Positions 1-7,878 of a stretch of 64,000 nt of DNA are shown here, in pieces. Location: positions 682,001 through 746,000 of the forward strand of contig NZ_CP126279.1 in the NCBI RefSeq assembly GCF_003234815.2. The letters are read 5' to 3'. Origin of the DNA: Curtobacterium sp. MCBD17_035 (GTDB lineage Bacteria; Actinomycetota; Actinomycetes; Actinomycetales; Microbacteriaceae). How positions within the stretch are numbered: position 1 is the first letter of the stretch; the number at the start of each line of letters is the position of its first letter. A program made the position numbers and the translations under genes. The notes beneath the pieces are model-generated. The model saw nothing but the letters and a program-made list of their open reading frames with translations, was not told the origin of the DNA and did not search any database.

Positions 1-731
1 CGGATCAATTCGGCTTTGAAGATCGAGTTCACCGCCTCCGCGAGCGCGTTGTCGTAGCTGTCGCCCTTCGACCCGACGGACGCGACCGCACCGGCTTCTG
101 CAAGCCGTTCGGTGTAGCGGATTGCTCGGTATTGCACGCCGCGGTCGCTGTGATGGATCAGTCGCGTCAGATCGCGGTGTTCGCGTTGCCTCGTCCAGAT
201 GCCCATCTCGAGGGCGTCCAGGACGAGATCGGTGCGCATGTTCCTCGACAGCTGCCAACCCACGATCCGGCGGGAGAACACGTCGGTGACGAACGCGGCG
301 TAGACCCAGCCGGAGAACGTGCGGATGTAGGTGATGTCCGCCACCCAGAGCTGATCCGGGCCGGTCGCGGTGAACGCCCGCTGGACCAGATCCGCGGGTC
401 GATCCCCGACCGGACCTGGAACCGTCGTCTTCGGGCCCTTCCGCTTCGAGACGCCCTGCAACCCGGCGACCCGCATCAGGCGTTCAACGGTGCAGCGGGC
501 CATCAGATGGCCTTCCCGATGCAATTGCGCGTGCACCTTCCGGGCGCCATAGACGCCGTAGTTCGTCCGGTGTACCCGCTCCACCTCGACGACGCGAGTG
601 GCGTCGCTGATCGATCGGGCCGACGGCGGCCGCGCCTTGGCGGCGTAGTAGCTCGACGGGGCGACCTGCAACGTGCGACAGATCGGCTCGACCCCAAACT
701 CGGCTTTGCGCTGGTCGATGAACGTGATCAT
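1..731 (-). CDS. IS3-family transposase OrfB (IS6110-like), cut by window edge
   Basis: Catalytic subunit of an IS3-family transposase, a DDE integrase-fold recombinase that moves the element by copy-out/paste-in. The frame reads 243 residues and runs off the left edge without a stop. The acidic triad is visible: D132 in LWVADITY, D196 in HHSDRGVQY and E232 in NALAEAVNSIFKAEL, giving the DD(35)E spacing of the family. The start ATG overlaps the OrfA stop (ATGA), whereas most relatives make an OrfAB fusion by -1 frameshifting. That fusion may also occur here. No internal stop or frameshift is seen, so the enzyme could be active. Confidence 0.93.
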   Translation of the reverse strand, partial: MITFIDQRKAEFGVEPICRTLQVAPSSYYAAKARPPSARSISDATRVVEVERVHRTNYGVYGARKVHAQLHREGHLMARCTVERLMRVAGLQGVSKRKGPKTTVPGPVGDRPADLVQRAFTATGPDQLWVADITYIRTFSGWVYAAFVTDVFSRRIVGWQLSRNMRTDLVLDALEMGIWTRQREHRDLTRLIHHSDRGVQYRAIRYTERLAEAGAVASVGSKGDSYDNALAEAVNSIFKAELI

Positions 732-1048
732 CTGCTGGACGGGCGGTCGAGCTCCGCCGCGAAGAAAGCCGACGCCGACTTCAAGATCGCGTTGGCCCGC
801 CGCAGCTCGCGGACCTCACGCTCCAACTCCGCGATCCTGGCCGCGTCGTCAGTGGTCACGCCTGGCCGGTCGCCGGCATCGATCTCGGCTTGCTGCACCC
901 AGTTCCGCAACGTCTCCGGATTGATCCCGAGTTGCTCACCGATCCGACGCAACGCACCGGATCTCGTTGCCGGCTCGCGGCGTGCTTCCACCGCGAGCCT
1001 GACCGCTCGCTCCCGAAGCTCCTCCGGGTACTTCCTCGGTGCTCCCAT
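728..1048 (-). CDS. IS3-family transposase OrfA (HTH protein)
   Basis: DNA-binding subunit of the same insertion sequence, 106 residues. Residues 35-55 (RRIGEQLGINPETLRNWVQQ) form the helix-turn-helix that recognises the terminal repeats. Residues 70-92 form a short coiled coil ending in RRANAILKSASAFFAAELDRP, a stretch typical of the IS6110 group. I prefer the ATG at 1048 over the one at 1057 because a GGGAGG ribosome site lies 9 bases upstream of it but directly abuts the earlier ATG. Confidence 0.93.
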   Translation of the reverse strand: MGAPRKYPEELRERAVRLAVEARREPATRSGALRRIGEQLGINPETLRNWVQQAEIDAGDRPGVTTDDAARIAELEREVRELRRANAILKSASAFFAAELDRPSSR

Positions 1049-1100
1049 GACTCTCATCCTCCCGTGGATTGAGAGCCTCCATCAGACACGGGGCGGAACA

Positions 1101-1525
1101 AGACACCAACTGTCGGGTTGCGCGATCAGCTCAGCGTGCGGCAGAAGTACGCGTACGGCACGAACCAATGGTTGGCGTACTACGGGATGCGCAACGCCAG
1201 CGAAGCCAAGATGGCGAACCTGAAGAGGACGCACGGGACGATGCGACGCGCCAGCTCGACCGTGAAGGGCACAACCGCGAACGCCTTCCTATTCGCGGTG
1301 CGATGCGCTGCCATCAACATCGCCCTGCTCGACGCCGTCTACGAGGGAAGCGTGACGCTCGCCACTACAGAGCCACGAGATGTCCCAACCACCAGCCCTC
1401 GCACTCGTCGAAACACCCCCACACACCTGAGGAACGGACCGAAAGCTCGACCGCCGCGTCGCACACGGCGCACACCAGAGCCCGACCGAAAGGCGCCGAA
1501 GTCAACAACGCCTGCACGGCCCTGA
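1101..1525 (+). pseudogene. Remnant of an unrelated transposase-like gene, 5' part cut off by the IS
   Basis: Immediately outside the IS end an open plus-strand frame runs without a start of its own, through LSVRQKYAYGTNQWLAYYGM and RNASEAKMANLKRTHGTMRR, to a stop at 1525. The pattern of aromatic residues, then R-N-x-x-E-x-x-x-x-N-L-K, then a hydrophobic segment (VRCAAINIALL) resembles the C-terminal end of DDE transposases of large actinobacterial elements, where this Glu is catalytic. The last 60 residues are a basic, low-complexity tail. The frame is open right up to the IS boundary, as expected if the IS split the gene. Family assignment is tentative. Confidence 0.42.
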
Positions 1526-1926
1526 CCAGCTTCGGCCCGCGAACAGACGCTCGGTGCTGCGGCGGCTCTCACGATCTCCAGCAGTGGACCGCGCGCCACG
1601 CGAGCGCGTCGCAGCTGGCGGAGGACCGCAGCCCGAGGGCCACATGCGAACCCGCGGATGTTGCTCGGCTGGGAGGGCCACGGCGATCAACGAGTCTGCC
1701 CATACAAATGCCCGTGGGACTGCCGGGACCCGGGTCCGCGACGCCTCCCGCGGCGCTCCAAGCGACCCCTGCGACAAGATTCTCTATAATTCCTATGAAT
1801 CGGTCGCCCTCGGAACCCGACCTCGCCGGCCTTCGTCCGCGGCGTGTCGCCGGTACTCGTGTGGAACGCGCAGTCCGATTCGTCGTGGACTGACGAGCTA
1901 TTCGGCGCCACGTTCGGTCGTCAGTG
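1526..1926. other. Gene-poor spacer
   Basis: No convincing gene on either strand. The only notable point is a short AT-rich patch near 1775-1805 containing TATAAT at 1785-1790, but no matching -35 box sits at the right distance and no plus-strand gene follows. Confidence 0.5.
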
Positions 1927-2673
1927 TCAACGACAGGCGCGCGTCAGCAAAGCGGCGAAGATCGCTTCGGCACTCAGGGGACCGTCCCACGCGTTCGAGG
2001 CTGCGATGACCTCCAGGCGTCGCAGGAGCGCCTCCATCGACAGATGACCGAAGCGTTGGTGCGCTTCTGCCAGATCCAATGCGACCTCGTCGAAGTCGAC
2101 TGTGTAGCCGAACTGGCCGGCGAGGACCGCCTCGACACCGATGTAGGGAAACGGGCCGAACCAGGACACGTCCTCCGCGGAGCGACCGTCCCACACATAG
2201 CCCACCTCCCCAGGAACCGGTGGCAACGAAGTACCAGCAGGAAGGTGCACCACCGCTGGCCACGGGCTGGAACCAAAGCCCCACCGTCGATATGCGGCGC
2301 CGCCGCCGATCACCGCCCGGCAATCAGGACGAGCACGATCGCGGCGTGCCCGCTCCCACAGCGGCACGGCCGGTTCCAACGCGACCCACGCCGCTCGTGC
2401 TGCAACATCGATATTCCCGGCTGCAGGGTCGGCCACGACGTGCAGCCACACCCCCGGCACGACCTCGTTGAGTTCGCCCGCGCGTGCCATCGCTCGCAAC
2501 GCGGTGCGAGCGTCGACCCGGCTCCAGGATTGCTCGAGCTGCTCGACGGTCAGGAATCCTTCCTGCGACGCGGCAATCTCCAGCATCCTCGGCCGGACCG
2601 TGCGCACCAAGGCGCAGACGCTCCGCGCCGAGGCGGACGGCGGCGTGTGATGCATCCTGCGGGCCCGCTTCAT
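1927..2673 (-). CDS. AbiEi-like winged-helix protein (type IV antitoxin-domain family)
   Basis: About 248 residues. The N-terminal 70 residues (RMLEIAASQEGFLTVEQLEQ through LNEVVPGVWLHV) match the AbiEi N-terminal winged helix: a helix, a G-x-x-T turn, a recognition helix rich in R and A, then a wing ending in a G-V-W/Y strand. The rest is an alpha/beta region of unknown role resembling uncharacterised actinobacterial AbiEi-family proteins. Such proteins repress their own operon or act as type IV antitoxins; no AbiEii nucleotidyltransferase partner is visible here. The start at 2673 is preferred: a GAGAG motif lies upstream and it begins 12 bases after the stop of the phosphoesterase gene, whereas the ATG at 2715 would overlap that gene. 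Confidence 0.65.
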   Translation of the reverse strand: MKRARRMHHTPPSASARSVCALVRTVRPRMLEIAASQEGFLTVEQLEQSWSRVDARTALRAMARAGELNEVVPGVWLHVVADPAAGNIDVAARAAWVALEPAVPLWERARRDRARPDCRAVIGGGAAYRRWGFGSSPWPAVVHLPAGTSLPPVPGEVGYVWDGRSAEDVSWFGPFPYIGVEAVLAGQFGYTVDFDEVALDLAEAHQRFGHLSMEALLRRLEVIAASNAWDGPLSAEAIFAALLTRACR

Positions 2674-2684
2674 CAACGGCTCTC

Positions 2685-3584
2685 TCACAGGCCCACACCC
2701 GTCGCTGGGGAACAACCAAGATCCGTCACCGTCAAGGAAGGAAGATCAAGGAGCCTGAGATTGTCCGGCTCCGTCGCGACCGGCAGTGCGATCGTCTGGC
2801 GGCCGTTCCCGTCATCCGCACGCCCACCGACGTGCATATGCCCATGCAATGCGAGCGCCGGCTGCACCGCAGCAACCAGCCGGTCGATTCGGCGACGGCT
2901 CGCGGCAGACAGGGTCAGCCTTCGCTCAGACCACCGACCCGGTTTCGCGACGATGTACTCCACCTCCCGGACGCCGGCATTGGGCGGCTCGTGCGTGAGC
3001 AGCACGTCCACACTGCCGGCTCGTGCCGCGCGGTCGACATCTGCGTCGGTCGGTGCTTCTGCCAGTGAGCGATCAGCGTCAACAGAGACGGCACCACCGA
3101 ACGACAGAAAAGTGCGACCAGCGAGTGAGAAGCGGAAACCGCGAGGGAAAGCCCAAATGTGCGGCGAGAGACGCCGAGGACGCTCGGGATGCGCAGCAAA
3201 CGCCGGCCCCAACGCGCTCCAATCGTCGTGATTACCGGGGGTGAGCAGCAGCCGAAGTTCCAGCTCCGCAAGCAACTCTTCGAGCCGGGGCAGGAAGCCC
3301 TCGTGGGCGTAGACCCGCCCGCCGCCAGCAAGACGGACCGGTTGCTCCCAGCGGAGATCCCCAAGATGCAGCACCGTGTGCACCTCCGGATGGAGCCGGC
3401 GGAGTAGCCGCAGTTTGCCGTACACATGCTCCCCAAGCGACTCCCAGTCGCCTGCAACCGCCACCTTCGTCTCACCCTCAAGCGTCAGGTTCGCCCCCGG
3501 ACGTCCTGACGCGGTTGGCCACACCAGTCGCGCGTTCCCACGAACGCTCAGTCGCTCGCGCTCGTTCTTGCCGCGCTCAACCAC
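2685..3584 (-). CDS. Calcineurin-like metallophosphoesterase
   Basis: About 299 residues from the GTG at 3584, which has a GAGG site 8 bases upstream and overlaps the preceding gene by 8 bases. Metal-binding motifs of the family appear in order: GDWES near residue 46 (the usual D-x-H has W in place of H), LGDLRW near 76, PGNHDDW near 117-121, then LLTHEPP and a final HGHMHV. The enzyme should hydrolyse a phosphomonoester or phosphodiester with a two-metal centre; the substrate cannot be read. It is the middle gene of a three-gene minus-strand operon between a Phd-like and an AbiEi-like protein, which hints at a toxin-antitoxin or defence role. Confidence 0.75.
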   Translation of the reverse strand: MVERGKNERERLSVRGNARLVWPTASGRPGANLTLEGETKVAVAGDWESLGEHVYGKLRLLRRLHPEVHTVLHLGDLRWEQPVRLAGGGRVYAHEGFLPRLEELLAELELRLLLTPGNHDDWSALGPAFAAHPERPRRLSPHIWAFPRGFRFSLAGRTFLSFGGAVSVDADRSLAEAPTDADVDRAARAGSVDVLLTHEPPNAGVREVEYIVAKPGRWSERRLTLSAASRRRIDRLVAAVQPALALHGHMHVGGRADDGNGRQTIALPVATEPDNLRLLDLPSLTVTDLGCSPATGVGL

Positions 3585-3975
3585 GCCGAGATCCTCGTCC
3601 GTCGGCGCCCGCTTGATGCCTTCCTGCGGAAGGCGTGCGATCCGCAGCATCCGTGCGTGGGCGACTGACGGGGATGACCATCGCGAACGGCTGCCCGTGG
3701 AACGTCAGAATGAGTCGCCATCCCGAGCGGACGCGGCGGACGACGCGTGCATCCCGACGGAGACTCGTCGCGGTCGTCACCTCAACGCCCCAGGGGATCT
3801 TCCAGTCCATCGCTGGGTCGCCAGCGCGTGCCGATCGGTCGAGCATCCAGGCGATGAAAGTCCCAGGCGCGACGCCGAGCGCTTGCGCCGCGGAGAGCAC
3901 TCGCTTTGACTGCGCGATTCGGCTGCTGACTGCGCTCACCTCAGGAGCGACAAGGGACGCATGATTCGTTCGCAT
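3577..3975 (-). CDS. Small Phd/YefM-like antitoxin-type protein
   Basis: 132 residues. Residues 64-103 (VEVTTATSLRRDARVVRRVR, then SGWRLILTFHGQPFAMVIPV) follow the Phd/YefM plan: a short helix rich in R, a glycine, then two strands L-I-L-T-x-x-G-x-P-x-A-x-x-I-P. In that family this region dimerises and binds the promoter. The N-terminal 60 residues are helical and could hold a second DNA-binding unit. No small toxin such as Doc or YoeB follows; the next gene is the phosphoesterase. An upstream ATG at 3996 is possible, but the start at 3975 removes a short odd extension. Likely autoregulatory first gene of the operon. Confidence 0.5.
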   Translation of the reverse strand: MRTNHASLVAPEVSAVSSRIAQSKRVLSAAQALGVAPGTFIAWMLDRSARAGDPAMDWKIPWGVEVTTATSLRRDARVVRRVRSGWRLILTFHGQPFAMVIPVSRPRTDAADRTPSAGRHQAGADGRGSRRG

Positions 3976-4440
3976 GACACACAGCCTCACCCTCATTCAA
4001 GCCAGGACGTTTGTCCCGAACATGGACGAAGATCGCACTTGGGGACAGCGGTCCGCAAGGTCTCGTGAACTCACTTGCGATTTCATACAGTACGTGTCGA
4101 GGTGTCACAGAATGGCCAGGGTCAGGCCATTACGCCGATCCGTAGTGAAGCAGTCTGCGCTTTTATTGCAGAACGGGCGTAGGGACGAGCATCAGAAAAA
4201 GTTGCACACGCCGATTCGATGGTCGGACGGTGGTTCTTGCTAAGCTTCAAACAGCTTGAGCCGGCACGCATGATGCGTCCGGCTCAGAGTGGATGCGCCG
4301 ACGCCGTGGAAAGTGACCGGCGCGCCCAGTTGTGCTGATATCAAATTGAACATCGTCCATCGCGTGGACGGCTCGGCCATATTCGCACGGGACCGCGTGC
4401 GAGAACAAGGCTACCTGGCCATCGATGGAACTTGATGATC
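3976..4440. other. Spacer with hairpin, no gene supported
   Basis: About 465 bases with mixed composition and A/T-rich patches around 4075-4100 and 4150-4250. An 89-codon plus-strand frame starting near 3974 has poor composition and no recognisable pattern, so I do not call it. The spacer separates the minus-strand trio from plus-strand genes and should contain divergent promoters. Confidence 0.5.
4257..4286. repeat. Hairpin (imperfect 12-bp inverted repeat)
   Basis: GAGCCGGCACGCA at 4258-4270 and TGCGTCCGGCTC at 4274-4285 pair with one bulged C and a 3-base loop. No T-run follows, so it is not a standard terminator; it could be an operator or an extragenic palindrome. Confidence 0.6.
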
Positions 4441-4716
4441 ATGAACGAAATGCCGCGTGATCCCGAAGCGATCAGCAGCGTGGTCCGAGCGGCGCGCGAT
4501 GATGTTCTCGCGCGGCTACGGGATGCAACCGAGCAGTATCGCCGATCGGACGACGAGCGGCGGCAGCTCATGGTGACAGCCGCTGACCTGGGGCTCTCGA
4601 TTCGGCAGATCGCGGCCGTCACCGGGGACGGTCACTCGTCAGTGGCGACATGGATCAAACGCACGCGCACGGGTCGCGGTCCGCGCGTTGAGAACGGCCA
4701 CCCGGCGGACCTGTGA
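4441..4716 (+). CDS. Small helix-turn-helix protein, function unknown
   Basis: 91 residues. The N-terminal 45 residues are a charged helix (AARDDVLARLRDATEQYRRS), followed by a resolvase/MarR-like helix-turn-helix at about residues 50-75 (AADLGLSIRQIAAVTGDGHS then SVATWIKR). The arrangement suits a small DNA-binding repressor. It lies some 690 bases upstream of the ImmA/cyclase pair on the same strand and could regulate it, but that is a guess. The ATG at 4441 is chosen over ATGs at 4432 and 4435 because a GATGGA motif lies about 12 bases upstream. Confidence 0.55.
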   Translation: MNEMPRDPEAISSVVRAARDDVLARLRDATEQYRRSDDERRQLMVTAADLGLSIRQIAAVTGDGHSSVATWIKRTRTGRGPRVENGHPADL

Positions 4717-5403
4717 GATTGAACAGACGACGCGTATGGCCGCTGATCCCTGACGTCGTCATGGGTCCGAGGCCTGAACACTAGCGCAATCGTAGAAGGA
4801 CGCCCGTCGGTCTTCATGCGCTTCCGTTCTGCCCGAGACGGCAGATCGGGCTCGCCAGCGGTAGGCCGATGCTGTTGAGGTCGATGGATGCGGTCGACGC
4901 AATAATGACGAGCACGCTGGTGACGAGGCTGATCAGCGCTGCGATCAAGGGTCATCCCGGCGGCGGCGTCGGGGAGCGAGCCCAACGTGACGATCAGGAC
5001 GACGAGGGCCGCGACAAGGACGATGGCGCTACCGCTTCCGGTGGCATACCCGACATCAGGCAGGACCGGTGCAGTTGCGCCGACTCGCAGCCCAGCTGGG
5101 TGCGAAGCGACCAGGAGCCGCTCCATTGAACGCTTCGCTGCCGGAGTTAACGCGCCACAAGAGGCGGTGACCGGCAGCTTGATCGTATGACCGCTGGGTG
5201 CGTTCAGTCGTGCTGAACGTGGGGCGCTGCACGGATCTGGGGCCGCTCGACGCTGCCGATCGCAGTCAGGCGCAGCGCAAGGTCGTGGACCCAAGTGATC
5301 TGGGTGGGAGCTTAACTAGCGACTTCGCGCCGAGCCGTGTGCCCCAGGACCAATTGTCGTCCTCAACCGATGGACTAGGGTCCCGAGAAGGAGCCTCACC
5401 GTG
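4717..5403. other. Long spacer; only a doubtful frameshifted minus-strand frame inside
   Basis: Nearly 690 bases without an intact recognisable gene. The middle holds the possible frameshifted membrane-protein frame described separately. The last 20 bases carry the ribosome site (GAAGGAG) of the ImmA-family gene. Confidence 0.5.
4814..5126 (-). pseudogene. Possible small two-helix membrane protein, frameshifted
   Basis: From an ATG at 5126 the frame reads MERLLVASHPAGLRVG and then a hydrophobic helix (GSGSAIVLVAALVVLIVTLG). Near 4951 this frame turns into charged, low-quality sequence, while the neighbouring frame reads LIAALISLVTSVLVIIASTA and ends at a stop at 4814. Skipping one base in an ACCCTTG run would join the two into a protein of about 100 residues with two membrane helices. 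This is either a broken gene or, less likely, a programmed +1 shift. It could also be chance; no homologue is recognised. Confidence 0.33.
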
Positions 5404-5904
5404 ATGACTCTCACCCCTTCGCCGCTGTCGAACGCGGCGATCGCCGAGTACGCCGAGCGAGTCGCTGAGGCGCACGGCGAGTACGTGTCGGGTAACCGTG
5501 TGGATCTGGACCGGCTCGTAGGACGGCTCGGCGGTCGGATTCAAACCTCGCTGGACATCCTCGGACACGAAGCTCTGACGGTCCACGACCGCGGCAACTT
5601 CACCGTGCATCTACCGCCGCTGACTTCCGACCGGCGTGACCGGTTCACGATCGCGCACGAACTCGGGCACTACTTCTTGCACTACTTGCACCCAGGCGTG
5701 ACTGGACCGAAAGGGTTCGCACGCGGCAGCCGCAGTCGAGCAGAGACGCAGGCAAATATCTTTGCTTCCTCACTGCTGATGCCGCATCAGCAATTCCGAG
5801 AGGCCGTGGAACGGTACGGGCAAGACTGGTGGCGGGTTGGAGAAGAGTTCGGCGTTTCTCCGAGCGCCGCATCAGTTCGTGCACAAGTTCTCGGGCTTAG
5901 TTGA
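5404..5904 (+). CDS. ImmA/IrrE-family metallopeptidase
   Basis: About 166 residues, the usual length for the family. The zinc-protease motif HELGH is at residues 86-90 of the form beginning at the GTG at 5401, and the third ligand is E115 in AETQANIFASSLLMP, the typical second motif. Members such as phage ImmA and Deinococcus IrrE cleave a repressor to switch on a linked regulon. The next gene, a cyclase-like protein, starts 6 bases after the stop, so the two are translationally coupled. GTG 5401 or ATG 5404 may be the start; the GAAGGAG site suits both. An upstream repressor substrate is not evident unless it is the small HTH protein at 4441. Confidence 0.88.
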   Translation: MTLTPSPLSNAAIAEYAERVAEAHGEYVSGNRVDLDRLVGRLGGRIQTSLDILGHEALTVHDRGNFTVHLPPLTSDRRDRFTIAHELGHYFLHYLHPGVTGPKGFARGSRSRAETQANIFASSLLMPHQQFREAVERYGQDWWRVGEEFGVSPSAASVRAQVLGLS

Positions 5905-5910
5905 TCGGGC

Positions 5911-6897
5911 GTGAGTGAAGCAGGTAAATCCAAGTTGTTCGTGTCCTGCGACTTGGTAGGATCGACACAATTCAAGCAATCGCGCCCAGGCTGGCAGAAG
6001 GTCTTTCTGTCGTTCTACAGAGAGTTCCCACAGTTTGTTGCGCGCGCCAATCTCGCTGCGCATGGCGACGAGGAGGGTGAACCGCTAGCGTTCCATCTAT
6101 GGAAAGCTGTCGGAGACGAGTTGATCTTCGAGGTTCACGTCCGTGCAGAGAAGGATATCGGTGCCGCCATCCGCGTGTGGCTGCACGCCATGCGCGCATA
6201 CGAGCAGGAATCGCTCGCAGAGTTTGGTCTAGCGCTCAAGGGTGGGGCGTTTGTCGCAACCTTCCCCGGTCCGGACAGTGAATCAACCATTCCTCGAGAT
6301 CCGAGCTATGAAGATTCGGACGACCCGGTGGTTGTGCTTAATGAGGACGCCCTGCGTGGTCGACGTGCGCACACCAAATATTTGTACGATTATTTCGGGC
6401 CCAGTATCGACACCGGGTTCCGCGTCTTTGGTCTATCGTCCCGGCGGTACTTCACCCTGAGCGTCGAAGCCGGCTGGGCGCTTGCAAGCGCCGCCTACGC
6501 AGCGACAGGCGATAAATCAGATACAGACACTCATCACGTCAGCGACGTTGTTCTGCATGGTACCCACACGCTGAAGGGAGTCTGGGCTGGCCGCGAATAT
6601 CCAGTGTTCGCTATCGACCGTGACCACGGCGACGCGGTCAACGTCGCATTGGCTCAGCTTCGCGCAGAGGAAATGACGGCACACAAAGTTATCGAAGTCT
6701 GCCACGCCTGTCACGCAGACCCGGGCTGGCCTTCGAAACTGTACTTACCAGCGTCAGCAAACAAAGCCTTCTGGCACGAGCCCGACGACGCAATCAAACC
6801 GCTCCTCGAGACAGAGACGCCACGAGACGTCAGTGATCGCGCTGACAGCGACGGCTCTCAAGGTCAAGGGCTGGACGAGTCGGCACCGCTCAGCTAG
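5911..6897 (+). CDS. Class III nucleotide-cyclase-like protein paired with ImmA
   Basis: 328 residues, starting at GTG 6 bases after the protease gene. Class III cyclase landmarks occur in order: KLFVSCDLVGSTQFK with first metal ligand D14; LWKAVGDELIFEV with K65 and second metal ligand D69; LALKGGAFV, matching the strand usually written GIHTG; and PSIDTGFRVF with the transition-state Arg R171, though the usual Asn is Asp (D167). The residues after 200 are a separate region with HACHADPGWP and an acidic tail, no known domain. It should make a cyclic nucleotide, but base specificity cannot be read. Cyclases of this fold act in Pycsar anti-phage signalling (PycC), yet no standard PycTM or PycTIR effector is fused or adjacent. 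The pairing with an IrrE-type protease suggests a regulated signal-producing module. Confidence 0.72.
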   Translation: MSEAGKSKLFVSCDLVGSTQFKQSRPGWQKVFLSFYREFPQFVARANLAAHGDEEGEPLAFHLWKAVGDELIFEVHVRAEKDIGAAIRVWLHAMRAYEQESLAEFGLALKGGAFVATFPGPDSESTIPRDPSYEDSDDPVVVLNEDALRGRRAHTKYLYDYFGPSIDTGFRVFGLSSRRYFTLSVEAGWALASAAYAATGDKSDTDTHHVSDVVLHGTHTLKGVWAGREYPVFAIDRDHGDAVNVALAQLRAEEMTAHKVIEVCHACHADPGWPSKLYLPASANKAFWHEPDDAIKPLLETETPRDVSDRADSDGSQGQGLDESAPLS

Positions 6898-7551
6898 CGG
6901 CTGGGACGTCGACTGACAAGTTACCAGCCCATAATCGTCCTCTGCCTGCAGGACCGGATGTCGCCCTTGGGGGCGCGTATCTGGAGGGTACTCAGTCGTC
7001 GTGCTCATGGCTCGTCGACGCCGTGGTGACCTTTTCACCATGGATCATCGAGAGGGCGATTCATGTCGCTCCGGCTGCGTTACTGCCTGTTGGACTAGGT
7101 TCGCGACCGATGTCCGCGCTGGACAAGCTTGTATCTGCTCTGAGCAGATCGGTGAGGATGGTGATCGGGATGGTCGCCTTCACGGCATCCTTCGTTGCCT
7201 CGTACGGAACGGAACGATGCGCTGGGCTCGACAATGGCGGTCCGACTCTGCAACCGTGATCGCGCTCGTCGTTTCCGCTACCGGTTCGGCGCTAGGTGAA
7301 GCCGATCTACTGCCCGCTCCGTGGAGTTCGCGTCGCGCGTGGAGGGTCCCACTCGCATGGTTCGTGGCAGCGATCCTGGTTGAAGTCGCCGTCTGATACG
7401 TCGGCTGGTCAGTGCAGGTAGCGGCACGATCCTCGAAAAAAGCATCCTCGTTCCGTACGCCGTCGTGAATGCCAGACCATAGCGGTCACCCGCTCTGATG
7501 TCGTAGCCTCAGGTCAACTCAACCATCATCGGAGATGGGACGGGCACGAGA
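6898..7551. other. Spacer; doubtful small membrane frame only
   Basis: About 650 bases between the cyclase-like gene and the DUF1508 gene. Apart from the possible frameshifted membrane frame at 7110-7396, nothing is recognised. Several short frames overlap in this stretch and none has good codon use. Confidence 0.45.
7110..7396 (+). pseudogene. Possible small membrane protein, frameshifted
   Basis: The frame from ATG 7110 reads MSALDKLVSALSRSV and a hydrophobic helix (RMVIGMVAFTASFVASYG), then stops at 7259. A neighbouring frame continues with two further hydrophobic segments (TVIALVVSATGSALG and VPLAWFVAAILVEVAV) and ends at 7396. One frame change would yield a protein of about 95 residues with three membrane helices. 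Weak ribosome site and no recognised homologue; this may be a decayed gene or chance. Confidence 0.25.
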
Positions 7552-7743
7552 ATGGCACAGCGAATCCTGATCGAGCGTAGTGACGGCAAGTGGGGCTGGC
7601 AGCTCAAAGCGAACAACGGACAGATCGTCGCCACCGACGGCTCGCAGGGGTACGAGAACGAGTCGGATGCTCGGGAGATGGCCGATCGGGTTATCGGCGG
7701 TGAGTTCGCAGGGGCCGAGAAACGCATACGTCGACAGCCGTAG
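7552..7743 (+). CDS. DUF1508 (YegP-like) protein
   Basis: 63 residues holding a single DUF1508 unit: GKWGWQLKANNGQIVATDG then SQGYENESDAREMADRV, with the W-x-W/F-x-L-K-A-x-N-G-x-x-I-A-x-S/D-x-x-Y pattern of the family. Its biochemical role is unknown; relatives are small cytoplasmic stress-associated proteins. It stands alone, 136 bases ahead of the TIR gene on the same strand. Confidence 0.8.
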   Translation: MAQRILIERSDGKWGWQLKANNGQIVATDGSQGYENESDAREMADRVIGGEFAGAEKRIRRQP

Positions 7744-7878
7744 ATGCACACCTGAACTGACTGAGACGAGTCGGCAAGGCATCGAGCTTCGACCACGGGC
7801 GGGTAAGCACCCATCCAACGCGAGGTTACCTGCGAGTGGTGCCTGCACCCGCTCCGTCCGACCCGTTAGCCTGCAACG

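Larger units (their letters stand above)
1..1100 (-). mobile_element. IS3-family insertion sequence, IS6110-like, left part outside window
   Basis: The element covers OrfA and OrfB. Its right-hand boundary can be placed at 1100, where the minus strand begins TGTTCCGCCCCG and continues to GGAGGCTC about 25 bases in. This closely resembles the 28-bp terminal repeat of IS6110 as I remember it, including the TG start. The other end and any target duplication lie beyond the window. Confidence 0.85.

Noticed and set aside
1785..1790. TATAAT as promoter of a plus-strand gene
   Set aside because: No -35 box at 16-18 bases and no plus-strand gene follows.
3974..4243. Plus-strand 89-codon frame beginning MTHSLTLIQ
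   Set aside because: Overlaps the start of the minus-strand Phd-like gene, lacks a ribosome site and resembles no family.
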